DNA of 64,000 bases from Halisarca cf. caerulea (taxonomy: Eukaryota > Porifera > Demospongiae > Chondrillida > Halisarcidae). The DNA lies in assembly GCA_963170055.1 (NCBI GenBank), contig CAUJGJ010000002.1, forward strand, positions 3,020,346 through 3,084,345, written 5' to 3'. This document shows positions 30,001 to 42,412 of the stretch, in pieces. Under the pieces are notes generated by a model. The model worked only from the letters and a program-made list of their open reading frames with translations. It had not been told where the DNA came from and searched no databases. The stretch's first letter is position 1; every line of letters begins with the position of its first letter. The position numbers and the translations under genes are program-made.

Positions 30001-33000
30001 GTGGTTTTCAGATTAGTTGGTTGAAAGAAATGTTCTTTTCCTTCATCCTCTTGATGAGCTGGTTGTGAAGGTTCGGTTTGTCCCAGCAAATGCTGATGGG
30101 GTGCAGGTACAGACATGGGGTTTATGGTGCATGATGGGAGGCCTGATGGCATGTGATCCTCCAGTTTCAGCTTGTTCAATTCCAATACACCAGTAACATC
30201 AATGGTAGGTAGCACTATGTACACAGATTCAAAACAACCATGATTTTTTTTAATGCAGATACATAACGTTATGTCATTTTCTCACAAGAAGCTGTTTTTT
30301 CCAAATTGTTTGGAGTAGAACTGAGTTTCCTCAGCTGTTCTTTGGAGTGAGGAATGCCCACCATAGTAATGCTCCGTTCGAACACTGATCCTGTATCCAG
30401 AGGTAGGGGAGCTGTCTGGATTCCACCACAGCTACCACCCAGCTGTGATATGGGTACCTGCAATATGTACAGTACATACATACGTAGGTTATGACTCACA
30501 CCACTTGATGTTTTCACTTCACGCTGCACTATCGGGCTGAGTATAGGGCTAAGCATGGCAAGAATCCTCTGTGGCAGTCCCACAACACACAAATCATCAG
30601 TAATGCATCACTGTAAGCAAGAATCAACTACACTGGGAACTCTACTGCAAATTCAATATACATTGATGATATCTCCATTTGGCAAATTTGTATGAAGCAA
30701 ATGGGCTTACACATGATATATGAATGCATGTGCACACACCTGATGTGATTCACGCATTAACCCTTCTTGATTTGCAGAGCTTTCAGCAGTTGAATCCTCG
30801 TATACCTCAAAGTTACCATCACAAAGGCTTGACTGCACGGACAGAAAATCTTTAGGTTTTACCTTTTTCAAGTCCACCAATGGCTGACGAGAAGGTTCCT
30901 TATGTGCACCAAATGATTCTGACCATCCCGGTGCTGTGAAATAAGTATTGATGGTAGTTGTGTAATCACATTATTAATCTAAATACAGTACGTGAATCAT
31001 ATGCATATAGTGCTATGTACTGTCATATGCACATACTGTACATATGTGTGTACATGTATACAGTGGAGTCTCATTATAATGAATCACAGGAGGCAACAAA
31101 AATTCTTCATTATATCAGAAAGTCACTATAACCAGCTAAAGTATCACAGTAGAACATGTACTTGGACACATGAAACTGTTCGCTGTAACAGAAATTCACT
31201 CTAAGAGTATTCTTTATAACGAGTTTCTACTGTACATACAAGTACAACGAATGCTATAAACCTATGTACATACGTACCAGCTATTGGGCGAGGTTCTGAC
31301 ATCTGCTGCGACTGTCATCATAGAGGAAAAACAGAAGCTTGTATTGAAAGAAATATCACGCATGTGTGTGAGCCCATTTTACATTTCTTACATTCTCTTT
31401 TCCTGCTCTGTGTGAGGACAAGTAGGATGCATGATAGCTGTCTTCTCGCACTCTGAAACTCCCACCAGATAGATCAAACCCCGAGGCATAACCAGACCTG
31501 GTACCAGTCTGCTTCAGCGAATAATCAGATCTCCTCTGCAATCCTGACTGATCAGCACAAGAACTGTCTTCATATACCTACAAGGGTGTAAGATATTCCT
31601 ACATTTCCAGTAATACATACATATCATGCTATGTACAGCAGATAGGCAAAGGTTGGTGCAAACTGAATAGTATTACAAAGGCATTACTGACCCTGAAGGT
31701 TCCGTAAGCTTGACTACCCTCAAACATACTCCCAGTAGTCGAGAAGCTCCGTGTATCACTGTAGCTCAATGCCCTCTGTGGACTGAAGTATGCCCAAGTC
31801 AACAATAAGGTAGAAAGTAAACGTAGCATCAGCTATTCCTCACCATGTGGAATTTTCATCCGGTACACTCCATCCTGGTCCTGTTTGAGGTGTAAAACCG
31901 TATCCTACAGTACTTCCCTGTTTCTGAATTGAAGATTGCAAATTTGGAGTTGTCCCTTTAGAAGCAAGCAATTGCTCCAACTCAGCTTCTCTTTCAGCCA
32001 AATCATCTTTTCTGTGATAGTCTGCTTGTTGTCTGGAAGGTACTGAAATACCCAAGTTCTCTTTTACCGCACACAAAGACTCTAAAGTCAGCTTTTCACT
32101 CTTAATAGGTGGAATCTTTTGGTAGAGAGGACAAATGCACTTTCGCTCGTACACGTACACAACTCACATATACATACGTACATAGAATTTTCAAATATGT
32201 ACGTATCTGCATGAATATTCCCACATTCAAGGAGGACTGAGACTAGTCTGGTATATATTGTTCCCTTTGTAAATGACTACAAGCTATTATCCTTGCATAG
32301 CACGGATTACTAACTTCCCTCCATTTTCATATATTAACGACACTGGTTCTATGGGGGGTTGGGGGTGGTTCTGATCAATGATGTTGGTGTATAGAAATGG
32401 AGGCGAGATAGTACATACGTAGGTCTGTACTACAGGGCTACATCACAAGTTAGGTGAGTCCAGGGTTCTCCCAACATATAATTTAGCATAGCGCTGTGCC
32501 ATGCTACTTTTTAGGGGCTGCTGCAGGCATTTGGACTTCCGATGTGAATAGAGAAGTATGAATATATACAGGAATGAGCTATAGGAATTGTTTTGAAAAC
32601 AATGGCCAAAAATGTGGCAATTGTTTTCAAAACAATCGCCCAGTTACAATAAACAGTATGTTTAATGAATGTTCAGCTGTGCACTTACAAGCTTTGCAAG
32701 TGATTCGAGTGTGTGGGGCGGAAGCCCCCACGAGTTTTAACTCGAATTACTCATTTTACAATGCAAAATTTCAAAGGTAAGAGAAAGAAAGAGATTTAGG
32801 AGATACACAGATATAATCACCATTACATAATATCTAAATGTCTCTATTTAAGATTAAATGATCAAATATTAGGTAAAGATGTTCAGCAGACATTTTCGAG
32901 ACCTGAAACTTGCCGTGCTAATGGTGGCCATTTTACATTTCATTTCAATTAAAGGTATAGGAAAGAAAGTTCTTATGAGCCTGTTATAGCATAGTATCTA

Positions 33001-36000
33001 TGGCTATGGCCCATTAAGTATGTGATGGTAACAGCTGATACATGTACACTGACATGCCACAACCTGTAGCTTGGTATGTGTCCCTATTTAGGGTGGTGTC
33101 TAGGTTGGACAGTCTGCATGTGCAATAAGTCAAGTATGTGGTGTAGTGTTTCCCCCAGGATGAAATAGTAACAGGGCGGGTATTATTAAACTAGCATTGA
33201 TGCCCTACTCGATGGCGTCATAATAAAAGGGTGGAAAAGTCAACAAGATACTGAATAGCATGAGGAATGCTTCAAACATAGAAAACATTTCTGATAAGTA
33301 GAATTAAAAGGCAATAATCATTGAATACTTTGGAATTCAGCGATTTAAAGCAGCTACGTATACACTAGAAACGATCAGTGGGAAATGCTAAATGGACAGC
33401 TGTAGCTCTACAATATATAAATCATTATGTTAAATATATTACTTTCAGTAAAGCAAACAGGGCAGGGTGTCCTGTTCCAGGTATACTGGGGGAAACACTG
33501 GTGGTGTTAATATTAACACATTGACAACCGTAAGTGGAAATTTGCACCTCGTTCTAACAACTGCAAGCCTAGATCATGCGAGTGTGCCACATGTAATTTT
33601 TGAGAAGACTGTTATTTGCTCCTCTATCTCAGTAGAACAAGCTCACACTGTGTAGAAAGTTTTGTTTATTCGTAATGTCAAATGATACAGATTACAGAAA
33701 TCACATCGAATAGAGGATAAAGGCAAAATTCACAAAACAGGCAAGCCACAAAGTTACAACAAGGATCTTAACCACCGCGTTCGACGGTAGGTTAACAATA
33801 ACCTTCGAAAAAGATCTGGTCTGCGTCAAACTTCTTTCAGCTTATTATGGAGGATACAAGGTTGCCTTAGGACCTCTGTAAGCTGGCGTCTGTAGTTTTT
33901 TGGCCAGGTTTTCTTTGAAATAAGTTGAAATTTGACTGCATTGTTTATTTAGCAATTTTCGATCATACCTCATCAGAAAGCTCTATTTCTACTCGAGCCA
34001 ACAATGTCATACAAGCATAGGGTTGCTATACAAAGTATCGGGGGAAAATCCATTTGTAAAACATCTACGTGGTACGGGTGCATACAGCGCACAGTGATCA
34101 GAATGGTGATGCAATTTGGGCGCATCCAGCGTACAGTTGTCAAGGTGTTAATAAGATTTTTGATTTCTACCGTTGGTACTTTTAAATACACTGCATTGTA
34201 GCAAAATTATACTGTCACAAAAGATTTGCCATACAGTAGAACCTTGTTAGTAAGAACACTGATAATGAGTAATACCTGGTTAGGAAGTACAAGGATATGA
34301 TACCCCAGCTTACGTATAACTCATAATACTAATCTATATGGTTAGCAAGTACTACTGATAGTGAGTAGCAATTTGAAGGGTCCCCGGGTGTACTCACTAA
34401 CGAGGTTTGACTGTATTCTAGTTATGGCTTTGTATCACTCTACTTTTTTGGGGGTGGAGAGAACACTGCCACATGCGTATGTAAGAGCATAGACACAAAC
34501 ATACGTAGTACGTATATAGTGTCTATGGTAAGAGCAAGCAATCCAAAAGGGAAGTTTTCCTTTCCCATGTTGGAGCTTATGTTGGCCATGGGACTCAGCT
34601 GGACAAGGCTAAGGGGACTAGATAAAGATCTGAGGGGTCTAGCTAAACAGACACACTGCTTGTGTTGGGCATGTGCTGTGAATTGATCTTTAATGCATAA
34701 GTGACAATTAATGATTGCTATACAGCCTGGAGCCTGGGGGGAGGGGGCTTGTGCACACTACAGGTACAAAAGATTGGGCAGTGACTTTTATCATAGATTA
34801 CTATGCTTTCATCAAGTTTTATGTATGTCTTACTAGAAGTATAGATACTCAACCCCCTAGAAGTTAACATTGCACATAGCTGGTACTTACATTTTCATGA
34901 TGCTCCTTCACCTTTTTCACATCACTGCTCTCATAAACAGGTGGTATGGGTGCCATACATGTGAACTCCATACCATTGTCATCAAACTCATCAAAGTTGA
35001 CTTGATACTGTGGCAGACGTGCTCTTATCTCTTCCAGAGTAAACTCACCTCCCTGGCGAGGATAGACCAGCTCTTTAGGATACATTGCAACTGTCTTACC
35101 TGATGGATCTTTGTAGAAATCATTGTTCCTCTTCTGTAATGGAAACAGGCAGTACAGTATGATTTTCATAACCAAACACAGATGTTGTCAAAATGCAGAC
35201 AGGTGTAATGACAAAATTTGGAATTGCCATAGCCAAATAACGGTTATTAACCCCCTGTAGTGGACCGTGTCTATGTTTGAAAACTTAGAGGTCCGCCACT
35301 GCTTGGCTGTTAAAATACAAAGGAACTAAAAACACTTCAGCCATGTGTGTGTGGCGGCTCAACAAAACTTCTATAATCCTGGTTATGAAGGACAGCAATA
35401 CGTAGTTACAACCATTCAGTTGGGTTCTGGCTGTCAGAGAATAGATGGTCAGAGGTTGTCACCAGTGCTACTGATGAAAGGTGGTATTCCCTGAAAAGGC
35501 CTTATAGCACACTGGTGAAAGATCATGTGAGGATTTCATCTGCTATTAGCAACCATTTCTGTATCTTAGGTGTAATGTTGGCAGATATGTACATACCTCT
35601 CCCTAATGCTAAGAGCAACACTCCTAACTACCAGTGACATTGAAATTTTTAATCCATGTGTGTGTACGTATCTGTAGGTGGGGGTGAGGGTGGGGTAGCT
35701 GTACATCCCTTGCTATCTGAAATTTGACAGGCTTTACTGCTTTGATTTGCGTGCACCAGACATTGATCTGCTATCACAATATATAACAGGTTCATTTATC
35801 AATAATGGAGGTTGTGCACTTTCATTTGAGTTATTGGGAAACTGCATCCAAGGTCCTTCCCTTCCAAAAATTTTAGGCATTTGTTACTAGATTTATGTAA
35901 TTATCGCCTCAAACATAAACTGAACTTGTCTTGGACACGTACCATGCGATCTCCAATGGCAGGCCCTTGGGGTGACTTGTAAAAATCATGTAGAACTTTG

Positions 36001-36604
36001 AATTCTGATTTGGTTGGGCTTTTCACTGTAAAGAGTACATGGAAAATCACAGTAAACAGTGAATTGTTTTATCATAACAATGTATTCCAGTGGTGAATCT
36101 AAAAGGGGGGGGGGGGGGGGGGGGCATGTCCCCAGTTCAGAAATTCTATGCTACTTATAGGAAAAGTCCGAGAAAGGAGTAGTTACGAGCTAATATTGAC
36201 TGTAGTCCCAACTACATCTGTTCACAGAAACCATTAAATCTCCTCCAATCTTAATTAGTTCTATCTATAGTCTGGGGTAAAGTGGTGTAATTTGGAACAC
36301 TTGGAGCATTTCGGAACTTTAAGTTTGGTTACGGTTGAGATGTCCAGACCTCGGTCCAGACATATTAGCCACTGCTGAACTCCCAATTCACGAAGATAAC
36401 ACTGATGAGAAAGAATGTGTGCACGTTGTAATTGGCACTGCTCCGAAGTACCCCTCATTACCTCCAAGCATAGACTCTCTAGTCTATGCCCTAAGTTACA
36501 CTAAACAAAGGTCCAAATTACAATGTTTCTACAATGAAGATTCCTTTCAAAGTCTTACGACACTGGGTACACGTAATCCCTGTCTTACCACGAAGATCTT
36601 CCAT
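27088..36604 (-). CDS. BUB1B: BUB1/BUBR1 (MadBub-type) mitotic checkpoint kinase without visible TPR domain
   Basis: Seventeen exons: 36604-36589, 36025-35943, 35133-34891, 32115-31844, 31782-31692, 31577-31392, 31311-31278, 30933-30740, 30568-30500, 30457-30286, 30214-29723, 29640-29543, 29041-28955, 28890-28658, 28140-27993, 27431-27316, 27238-27088. Phases fit; 894 aa. Seen in order: Bub3-binding GLEBS motif (VYPRQGGEFTLEEIRA), KEN box (VKENLG), ABBA motif FRVYED across exons 5/6, KEN (AGKEN), ABBA motif FEVYED, then the BUB1-family kinase (GKGAFATVYKA; VAVK lysine; HGDIKPDN; SDFS for DFG; ending WHELMSYLLNM...). The catalytic Lys and both Asp residues are present, so it may be active. It would act at kinetochores and in Cdc20 inhibition. 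The N-terminal TPR/Mad3 domain normally before GLEBS is not found: a 16-bp first exon leads straight into KSPTKSEF. The start exon and the exon 4 acceptor are the weakest calls. Confidence 0.88.
28316..28480. mobile_element. Pogo/Tigger-like MITE in a BUB1 intron
   Basis: cagttacacctctataatgg at the left and ataagaggttccactg at the right, TA-flanked. Inside, ttataatatagaggtttcca repeats the end motif. Non-coding. Confidence 0.7.
31061..31232. mobile_element. Pogo/Tigger-like MITE in a BUB1 intron
   Basis: Ends cagtggagtctcattataat and (read inward from the right) cagtagaaactcgttataaa, flanked by TA. The cagt..aa.ctc.ttataa pattern is the Tigger-type end. Confidence 0.8.
32528..32765 (+). mobile_element. 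Hairpin-bearing dispersed repeat, copy 1
   Basis: Matches 49077-49400 on the same strand. It starts catttggacttccg and contains two structured parts: attgttttgaaaacaat followed by attgttttcaaaacaat, and a hairpin gattcgagt...ggggcggaagccccc...actcgaatt. No coding capacity. The family is unknown to me; it could be a SINE- or MITE-like element. Confidence 0.7.
34234..34413. mobile_element. Pogo/Tigger-like MITE in a BUB1 intron
   Basis: Left cagtagaaccttgttagtaa and right ctaacgaggtttgactg, with TA duplications. 180 bp, non-coding. Confidence 0.78.
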
Positions 36605-36704
36605 TTTCCAAGGAGAACACTAGCAAACTCGCTCCGACTCGCTCGCAAATCTTTTAAAAGATTCCCGCCTTATTGCGCAAGACATCACGTGAAAAGGAAA
36701 GAAA
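36605..36704. promoter_or_regulatory. Bidirectional promoter between the BUB1-like and MAPEG genes
   Basis: 100 bp between two divergent start codons, with catcacgtgaaa (an E-box, cacgtg) near 36684 and a cgctccgactcgctcgcaaa stretch. Promoter function is inferred from position. Confidence 0.6.
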
Positions 36705-37274
36705 ATGGCATCCGAAGAGGAAAGCGCAGGTGGCTATAGAAGCAAGAAGTCTCGCAGAATACCCGTTCCACCACCACTCCTTGGAATGGGAGCTGCCGTA
36801 GCTACAATGTATATATCTTACAACTATGGTTCATTCATATCTGTGCCTTCGACCCTCAACATAGCAACCAAGCTGGGATTCACTTGTAAGTGGCTTCTTC
36901 TTCCGTCCGCTAACGTCTTCTTTGCTATCATGGAATCAGGAAGGGCCAGAGGTCGCTATAATGCACATCCTCTAGCTGATAAGGACCATTTGTTCCAAAC
37001 TCAGAAAAATGTTCTAATGAATACTGTAGAGCAGTACTGTGCTTTTACTCTTCCACTTCTGGCTTTGGGAGCGTCTGTTCAGACTACTAAGCAGTTGAGA
37101 TTCATCCCAGCTCTGTGTATTATCTTCTTTGTTGGACGTATCCTGTTTCGGCTGGGTTACCCAGACCATCGTTCTTTTGGATACAGTTTGAATATGTTTG
37201 GAAATGTATTCAATTTTGCAGCTAATGCTTACTTGGCAGTTAAATATGGAGTTCTTGGTGGACTCGAATTCTAA
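36705..37274 (+). CDS. MAPEG family membrane protein (TMEM79-like)
   Basis: Single-exon gene, 189 aa. MAPEG proteins are four-helix membrane enzymes or relatives of glutathione transferases and leukotriene synthases. After a basic N-terminus (SKKSRRIPVPPP) there are hydrophobic segments at about residues 25-45, 60-75, 110-130 and 135-155. The signature is NVLMNTVEQYCAFTLPLLAL (the N-x-x-E-Q motif) followed by FVGRILFRLGYPDHRSFGYS. The R-S/A-F-G sequence and length recall invertebrate TMEM79-like members more than MGST3, but the exact subfamily and substrate cannot be told from sequence alone. An ATTAAA poly(A) signal is at 37402-37407. It is head to head with the BUB1-like gene. Confidence 0.85.
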   Translation: MASEEESAGGYRSKKSRRIPVPPPLLGMGAAVATMYISYNYGSFISVPSTLNIATKLGFTCKWLLLPSANVFFAIMESGRARGRYNAHPLADKDHLFQTQKNVLMNTVEQYCAFTLPLLALGASVQTTKQLRFIPALCIIFFVGRILFRLGYPDHRSFGYSLNMFGNVFNFAANAYLAVKYGVLGGLEF

Positions 37275-37401
37275 ATACTCAGCTAAAGACCGCACTCGCA
37301 CTGACCTGTTTGAAGTTAGACTTGATGTGCGTTTATATCACTTTTTGTGCATTTTTGTAGTTTATCAGCAGAGTGTTGTAGCTTTCTTTTGCTTAATTGT
37401 T

Positions 37402-37407
37402 ATTAAA
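37402..37407 (+). terminator. Likely polyadenylation signal of the MAPEG gene
   Basis: ATTAAA 128 bp after the stop codon. Confidence 0.5.
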
Positions 37408-38042
37408 TATGCAGATTGAAATATTATGCACAGTTTAGTATGGACGGCATGTATGTCTCTCCCAAGCAGGATGCGCAGCTAATGCAATCACACATTTCTT
37501 TACTCACCGAGGGGATCAGCTTGAGGAAATCATAGATAATGTTATCTATAAGGAAATTAAGGAAAAGTGTATAATATTAGCTACACATCTCTCTTGGGAG
37601 TCCACTCATACAACTAATTTGTATAACAGGATGGCACTAACGATTTCTCCCATACACGGCCTGTGATCTTATGCAATGGTGAGAGGTCAAGGGAAATGAA
37701 GTTAATTATTTGTCAGGAGCTCTTAATGCTTTGATGTAAGGGTGCTGTAAAGCTGACTCCTTGGTTGTAAAAGTGGTTTGTAGAGCTTCACAAACCACTT
37801 TTTTCCTTTGATCTCTTCACTCACTGTGACACAAATACCAGTAAAAATGGAACATTGACATAGTTATAAGTATGTGGATTGGGATTAGGGATGCATGTGC
37901 TATAACGAGAACATGTCAGATAATCTGCAGTATTCTCACCAAAGTATCATGGTGATTGATACCATCATGATAATCATATTATTGTTTCATACTGTTATGA
38001 TTCTAGGTATCTTACAGATGTACAGATGAAATTTTAGATGAA

Positions 38043-38080
<38 letters not shown>

Positions 38081-38230
38081 CGTGCGTGGTGTGTGTGTGT
38101 GCGGGCACACGTGTGTGTGTGTGTGCACGCGTGCATGCATGTGTGTTTGTGTGCATGTGTGCATGTGTGCATGTGTGTGCATGTGTGTGTGTGTGTGTGT
38201 GCGTGCATGCGTGCATGCGTGCGCGCGTGT
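38043..38230. repeat. GT/GC-rich alternating microsatellite
   Basis: Purine-pyrimidine alternating GTGT/GTGC/CATGC stretch, with Z-DNA-prone composition. Confidence 0.9.
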
Positions 38231-38237
38231 GTGAAGT

Positions 38238-38452
38238 ACATGTATGTACTATATGTGTGTTTGTACGTATGTACTGTATGTATTGTATGCTCATGTATGA
38301 GAGTACTGTGTGAGTATGTATACGTATGTATGTGTGTCTCCAAAAGTATAGGGAAATGTGTATGCTACTGGTAGACTTCAGGCTCTCCAGGATAAGGAAT
38401 AAGTGCATACTTTTGGTCACTCCTCCAGCTGTTATCTATCGACCTACGGAAG
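38238..38452 (+). repeat. Dispersed repeat, copy 2 (inverse of 7131-7352)
   Basis: Colinear with the reverse complement of 7131-7352, through tagacttcaggctctccagg and gtcactcctccagctgt. It is bounded by GT runs on both sides. Confidence 0.75.
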
Positions 38453-38454
38453 TG

Positions 38455-38456
38455 TA

Positions 38457-38547
<91 letters not shown>
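38455..38547. repeat. (GT)n microsatellite
   Basis: GT run of about 90 bp, directly joined to the dispersed repeat. Confidence 0.95.
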
Positions 38548-38549
<2 letters not shown>

Positions 38550-39261
38550 ACGAGCATGTGTGTATGTTTATGTGTATTGTGTATGTGCATGTGTGAACAT
38601 TGTTCATCTACACATCAGTGTTCATACAAATTGAGTGTGTGCATTATGTTTCATTCACAATGCATGCCAGCATGTAGCTGCACCACTGTACATAAAACAT
38701 TTAAAAGGTAGGTGTGTTTTAGGTACATGTGTGCATGTACATATGCAAAGTAGCACTTCACCTAACAACAATACTGTATACACACATACATTGCAATATA
38801 CTTGTGGAAACTGAACATAGGGCTGAGCCAATTGTTTGGAGTGCAGACCAATACTGATTTTTGAATTGAGCGTACATAATGCAGACTGCTTCTCGCTACC
38901 CCATTTCAAATGTGACACCACCGAAGCATGGAGGTGAGATAGGTCTGGATGCCCAAGACAAATTTCGAAGCATTGACTCAACTTTCAGAATGAAGGGACA
39001 CCTCTGTTTATTCCACCATAGACACTCTAGGTTACGTAGTTTAGAGTATCTATGATTCTAATTATGCATCTGTTAAGAATTGCATGTACTAAAAAAGTTG
39101 CATATCTATATAAAAGCAGAACAAATTTAGCATGCACCGGGAGGAAGTCATCACCCCATTAAAGATACATACTGTCACGTGATCGGAAGTAATTCATTGT
39201 CTTGTACGCCCGAAAAGACATTATTGGTTACTTGTTCGAAGGCAGCCTGGGCTGAAGGCCG

Positions 39262-39457
39262 ATGTCGGCAACTAATCAAAATGTAAGCCGATTTGTACTT
39301 TTATGTCTCCGATTCTATTGTTTACTATCTTAAATGTATCGTTTAAAGTATTAAACGTTTGTATTGTCTTTCTTTGTTACGCTTAGCTTATTCGGCAATA
39401 TGCCGGGAACTTACGGCAGATCCAGACGCTGTACGAGACGTGCCCTATATATGCCCA
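39262..39457 (+). CDS. Two candidate first exons of an unassigned plus-strand gene
   Basis: ATG at 39262 begins a 7-codon exon (39262-39282) ending aat|gtaagc. After a 104-bp intron with a pyrimidine-rich acceptor, 39387-39457 reads LIRQYAGNLRQIQTLYETCP and ends ca|gtgagt. Splice signals and frame are good and the codons look coding, with a short amphipathic helix. cacgtg lies upstream at about 39177. I do not recognise the protein. It may be the 5' end of the RIN-like gene 8 kb downstream or a separate gene. I could not find the next exon with confidence. Confidence 0.4.
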
Positions 39458-39711
39458 GTGAGTTCATGTACTTGTTTGAAACCACTTAACTCGTATCGAT
39501 CGTTTGTCCTACACGGTCAACCGTTGTGGAGACCAGTGTGCGCCTGTACATGTACATACGCATATCTTAGGCCTACCTACCAAGGCACCATATGAAGGCA
39601 CCCACACAGTTGTCATCATCATAACTGTACTCACGTTACTCGCTTTGGTGGTAAAACTCTACATGTATTCCGCCCAGCTCAGGACGTTTGCCTCACAATC
39701 ATACCCTGCTC

Positions 39712-40407
39712 ACCTCACTCAGTCCACTCACTGTACACCTCCACTCAGTCCACTCACTGCACACCTCACTCAGTTCACTCGCTGCACACCACGCTCAGTC
39801 CACTCACTGCACACCTCACTCAGTCCACTCGCTGCACACCTCACTCAGTCCACTCGCTGCACACCTCACTCAGTTCACTCGCTGCACACCTCACTCAGTC
39901 CACTCACCGCACACCTCACTCAGTCCAATCACTGCACACCTCCACTCAGTCCACTCGCTGCACACCTCACTCAGTTCACTCACCGCACGCCTCACTCAGT
40001 CCAATCACTGCACACCTCCACTCAGTCCACTCACTGAACACCTCACTCAGTCCACTCGCTGCACACCTCACTCAGTCCACTCGCTGCACACCTCACCCAG
40101 TCTACTCGCTGCACACCTCACCCAGTCCACTCGCTGCACACCTCACCCAGTCCACTCGCTGCACACCTCACTCAGTCCAATCACTGCACACCTCCACTCA
40201 GTCCACTCACTGAACACCTCACTCAGTCCACTCGCTGCACACCTCCACCCAGTCCACTCGCTGCACACCTCACTCAGTCCACTCACTGAACACCTCACTC
40301 AGTCCACTCGCTGCACACCTCCACCCAGTCCACTCGCTGCACACCTCACTCAATCCACTCACTGCTCACCTCACTCAGTCCACTCACTGCACACCTCACT
40401 CAGTCCA
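39712..40407. repeat. 25-bp minisatellite (actcgctgcacacctcactcagtcc)
   Basis: About 28 copies of a 25-bp unit with c/t variants. Not a multiple of 3, yet open in long frames because the unit lacks stops. The Ser/His/Thr-rich peptides are rejected as genes. Confidence 0.93.
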
Positions 40408-41753
40408 GATTATGTCTCTCTCAATTCACTGTACATTTTGTGTTTACTGATGTGTGTCATTAGTGTTCCTCTATTGTGCAGATATGCTCCATCTTCTACC
40501 ACATGTATTGGTAGGCTTCAACACATTGTCTGATAGATTTCAACAACAATTTCACTTTACGATTATCCTCCCAAAGCGCAAAAATTTCCCTTCTGCATTG
40601 TTATCCTGCATTTCCCTGGACGATGTGTACACTGTATGTATTCATGCTGTTCTCTGTGGTGTCCAAAACACATATGTACCTCGACAACCCAAACCTTGTC
40701 ACCGCTCGCTGCAGCATCATCTCATTGTGTATGTTGTGGAGTGTGTAGTGCTGTTCAGTATATTGAAACAAGTTTGCAATGGAAGAATCTTGTGAATCAT
40801 TTCAATATAGGGGAGACAGAAATGTTGGCAGTTAAATTTCACGATGGTCACCATTTTACTATTGCACAAGTACTGATCCATGATTATTCACACACTGAAA
40901 GTTCATGAAAGACACTTACTCATGAATTTGCAAATATTTTTGGTTGTGACGTTTTCCAGTATATGTACTGTGCTGCGGATGTTGTGTCATTCGTGCATGG
41001 AATTTGGGATTGTTCCAATGTGCGTATACTTTATGTACTTTCAATTCATGCGAGAAATTCACAATTGTTGTTTCAGCTGGTGTTTGTTATGACCCTCCTT
41101 ATTGAAGGTAGTGGTGTGTGGGTACGTATATACATGTACAGCAAGTACATACGTACGTATGTATTCCTGTGCAGTGTGTGTTATGTGGTGATATTATTTT
41201 GTCTCCCTGCCATACCTTTTCTGGGCATGGCAGTTATCCAACTCAACCCAGTAACAACACGCACTAGACTGTGGCTTTTGAACTGTTTGCTAGTTTGCTT
41301 TTTTTCAGTTGATAGTTTTACTGTAATGTTTTGTGATTTTTCTCGCTTGATGCTATATAATAATGATTATTTTCTTATTTAAACTGGGTGAGCCATTAGC
41401 CAGAGGCTACTTTTAAGGCCCCAGATGTTTTCTATCCTAACAATGCAATTTCTCTATGATATAAATGTCATTAACAGTTCCATATTGAATGATCTGTCAA
41501 AGTCGTTTGGGGGAAATGGTTCATGGTTCTACAGTTGTCTTTTTCCTACTGTTTGGTGAATAGGTCAGCACAAGTAGTTCTTCCTTACACCTTTGTTGTT
41601 CTCTGCAATGCTTACGTGCTTGTAGCATGCTTAGTGCAAGATTTGATTTCACTTTTGCTGTTACTCTCTCCTTAGCCCCACATGACATTGTATGATTAAA
41701 AGTGGGCAGCTGTAGACATTGGGTTAGGCTGAGATGGTTCTTATATGTACATA

Positions 41754-41951
41754 CAATGGAGCTCCTCTATTCCGGACACCTTGAGACCAGAAAGGACTGT
41801 CCTGATTAGCGAGATGTCCTCACTTCGGGGGTTGAAGATGTATGTATTTATCACAGCATAGTGAAGTGTTCGGTTCCAGTGCATGGCATGCATGTGTCCA
41901 CATGAAGGGGGTATCTGCAATTCAGGGATCTGGATTAGAGGGGTTCTACTG
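41754..41951. mobile_element. Pogo/Tigger-like MITE
   Basis: Left caatggagctcctctattcc and right gaggggttctactg, TA on each side. Non-coding. Confidence 0.65.
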
Positions 41952-41959
41952 TATACTGC

Positions 41960-42092
41960 ACCCACTTTGTACATGTGTTGGAGATGGTTCATACTGCAGC
42001 CACTTTGTGCGTGTGTTGGAGATGGTTCATACTGCAGCCACTTTGTGCGTGTGTTGGAGATGGTTCATACTGCAGCCACTTTGTGCGTGTGT
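41960..42092. repeat. 38-bp minisatellite
   Basis: About 3.5 copies of a 38-bp unit containing ggagatggttcatactgcag. Confidence 0.9.
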
Positions 42093-42412
42093 TATACATA
42101 CGTAGGTGAAGATGAACATGGTGGAGATGTTCGAGGTTGTCCAATTCACACATCCTGACAGTGGGCTCATCTCTGGTGATACTCCTCTGTTGTTCTCTTT
42201 GTTGACAATGGTAGACCTAATTAACTGTCACCTTTTAAGTTGCTTAGTGAAAATGTTTCTCCTGCTGGATGTTTACCTCGGACATCTTGCAGATGTAGTG
42301 ATGTAACTCCTACACTTTGAGTGTATGTATATTGCTTATTCAATTCAGTGAAAATACTATGTGATCTTGTTCTTCAAATCTTGGAACTCTATCAGGTGGA
42401 TACTGTATACCA

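Larger units (their letters stand above)
32116..34890. other. Long BUB1-like intron 3, no gene seen
   Basis: About 2.8 kb between exons 35133-34891 and 32115-31844. It holds the hairpin-bearing repeat at 32528-32765 and the MITE at 34234-34413. I saw no exon or independent gene. Confidence 0.6.
37420..39240. other. Intergenic, repeats only
   Basis: Contains two GT-rich microsatellites (38043-38230, 38455-38547) on either side of a dispersed repeat copy (38238-38452). The rest is AT-rich unique sequence in which I see no gene. Confidence 0.5.

Noticed and set aside
39688..40533. 281-codon plus-strand frame rich in Ser, His, Thr
   Set aside because: Entirely due to the 25-bp minisatellite.
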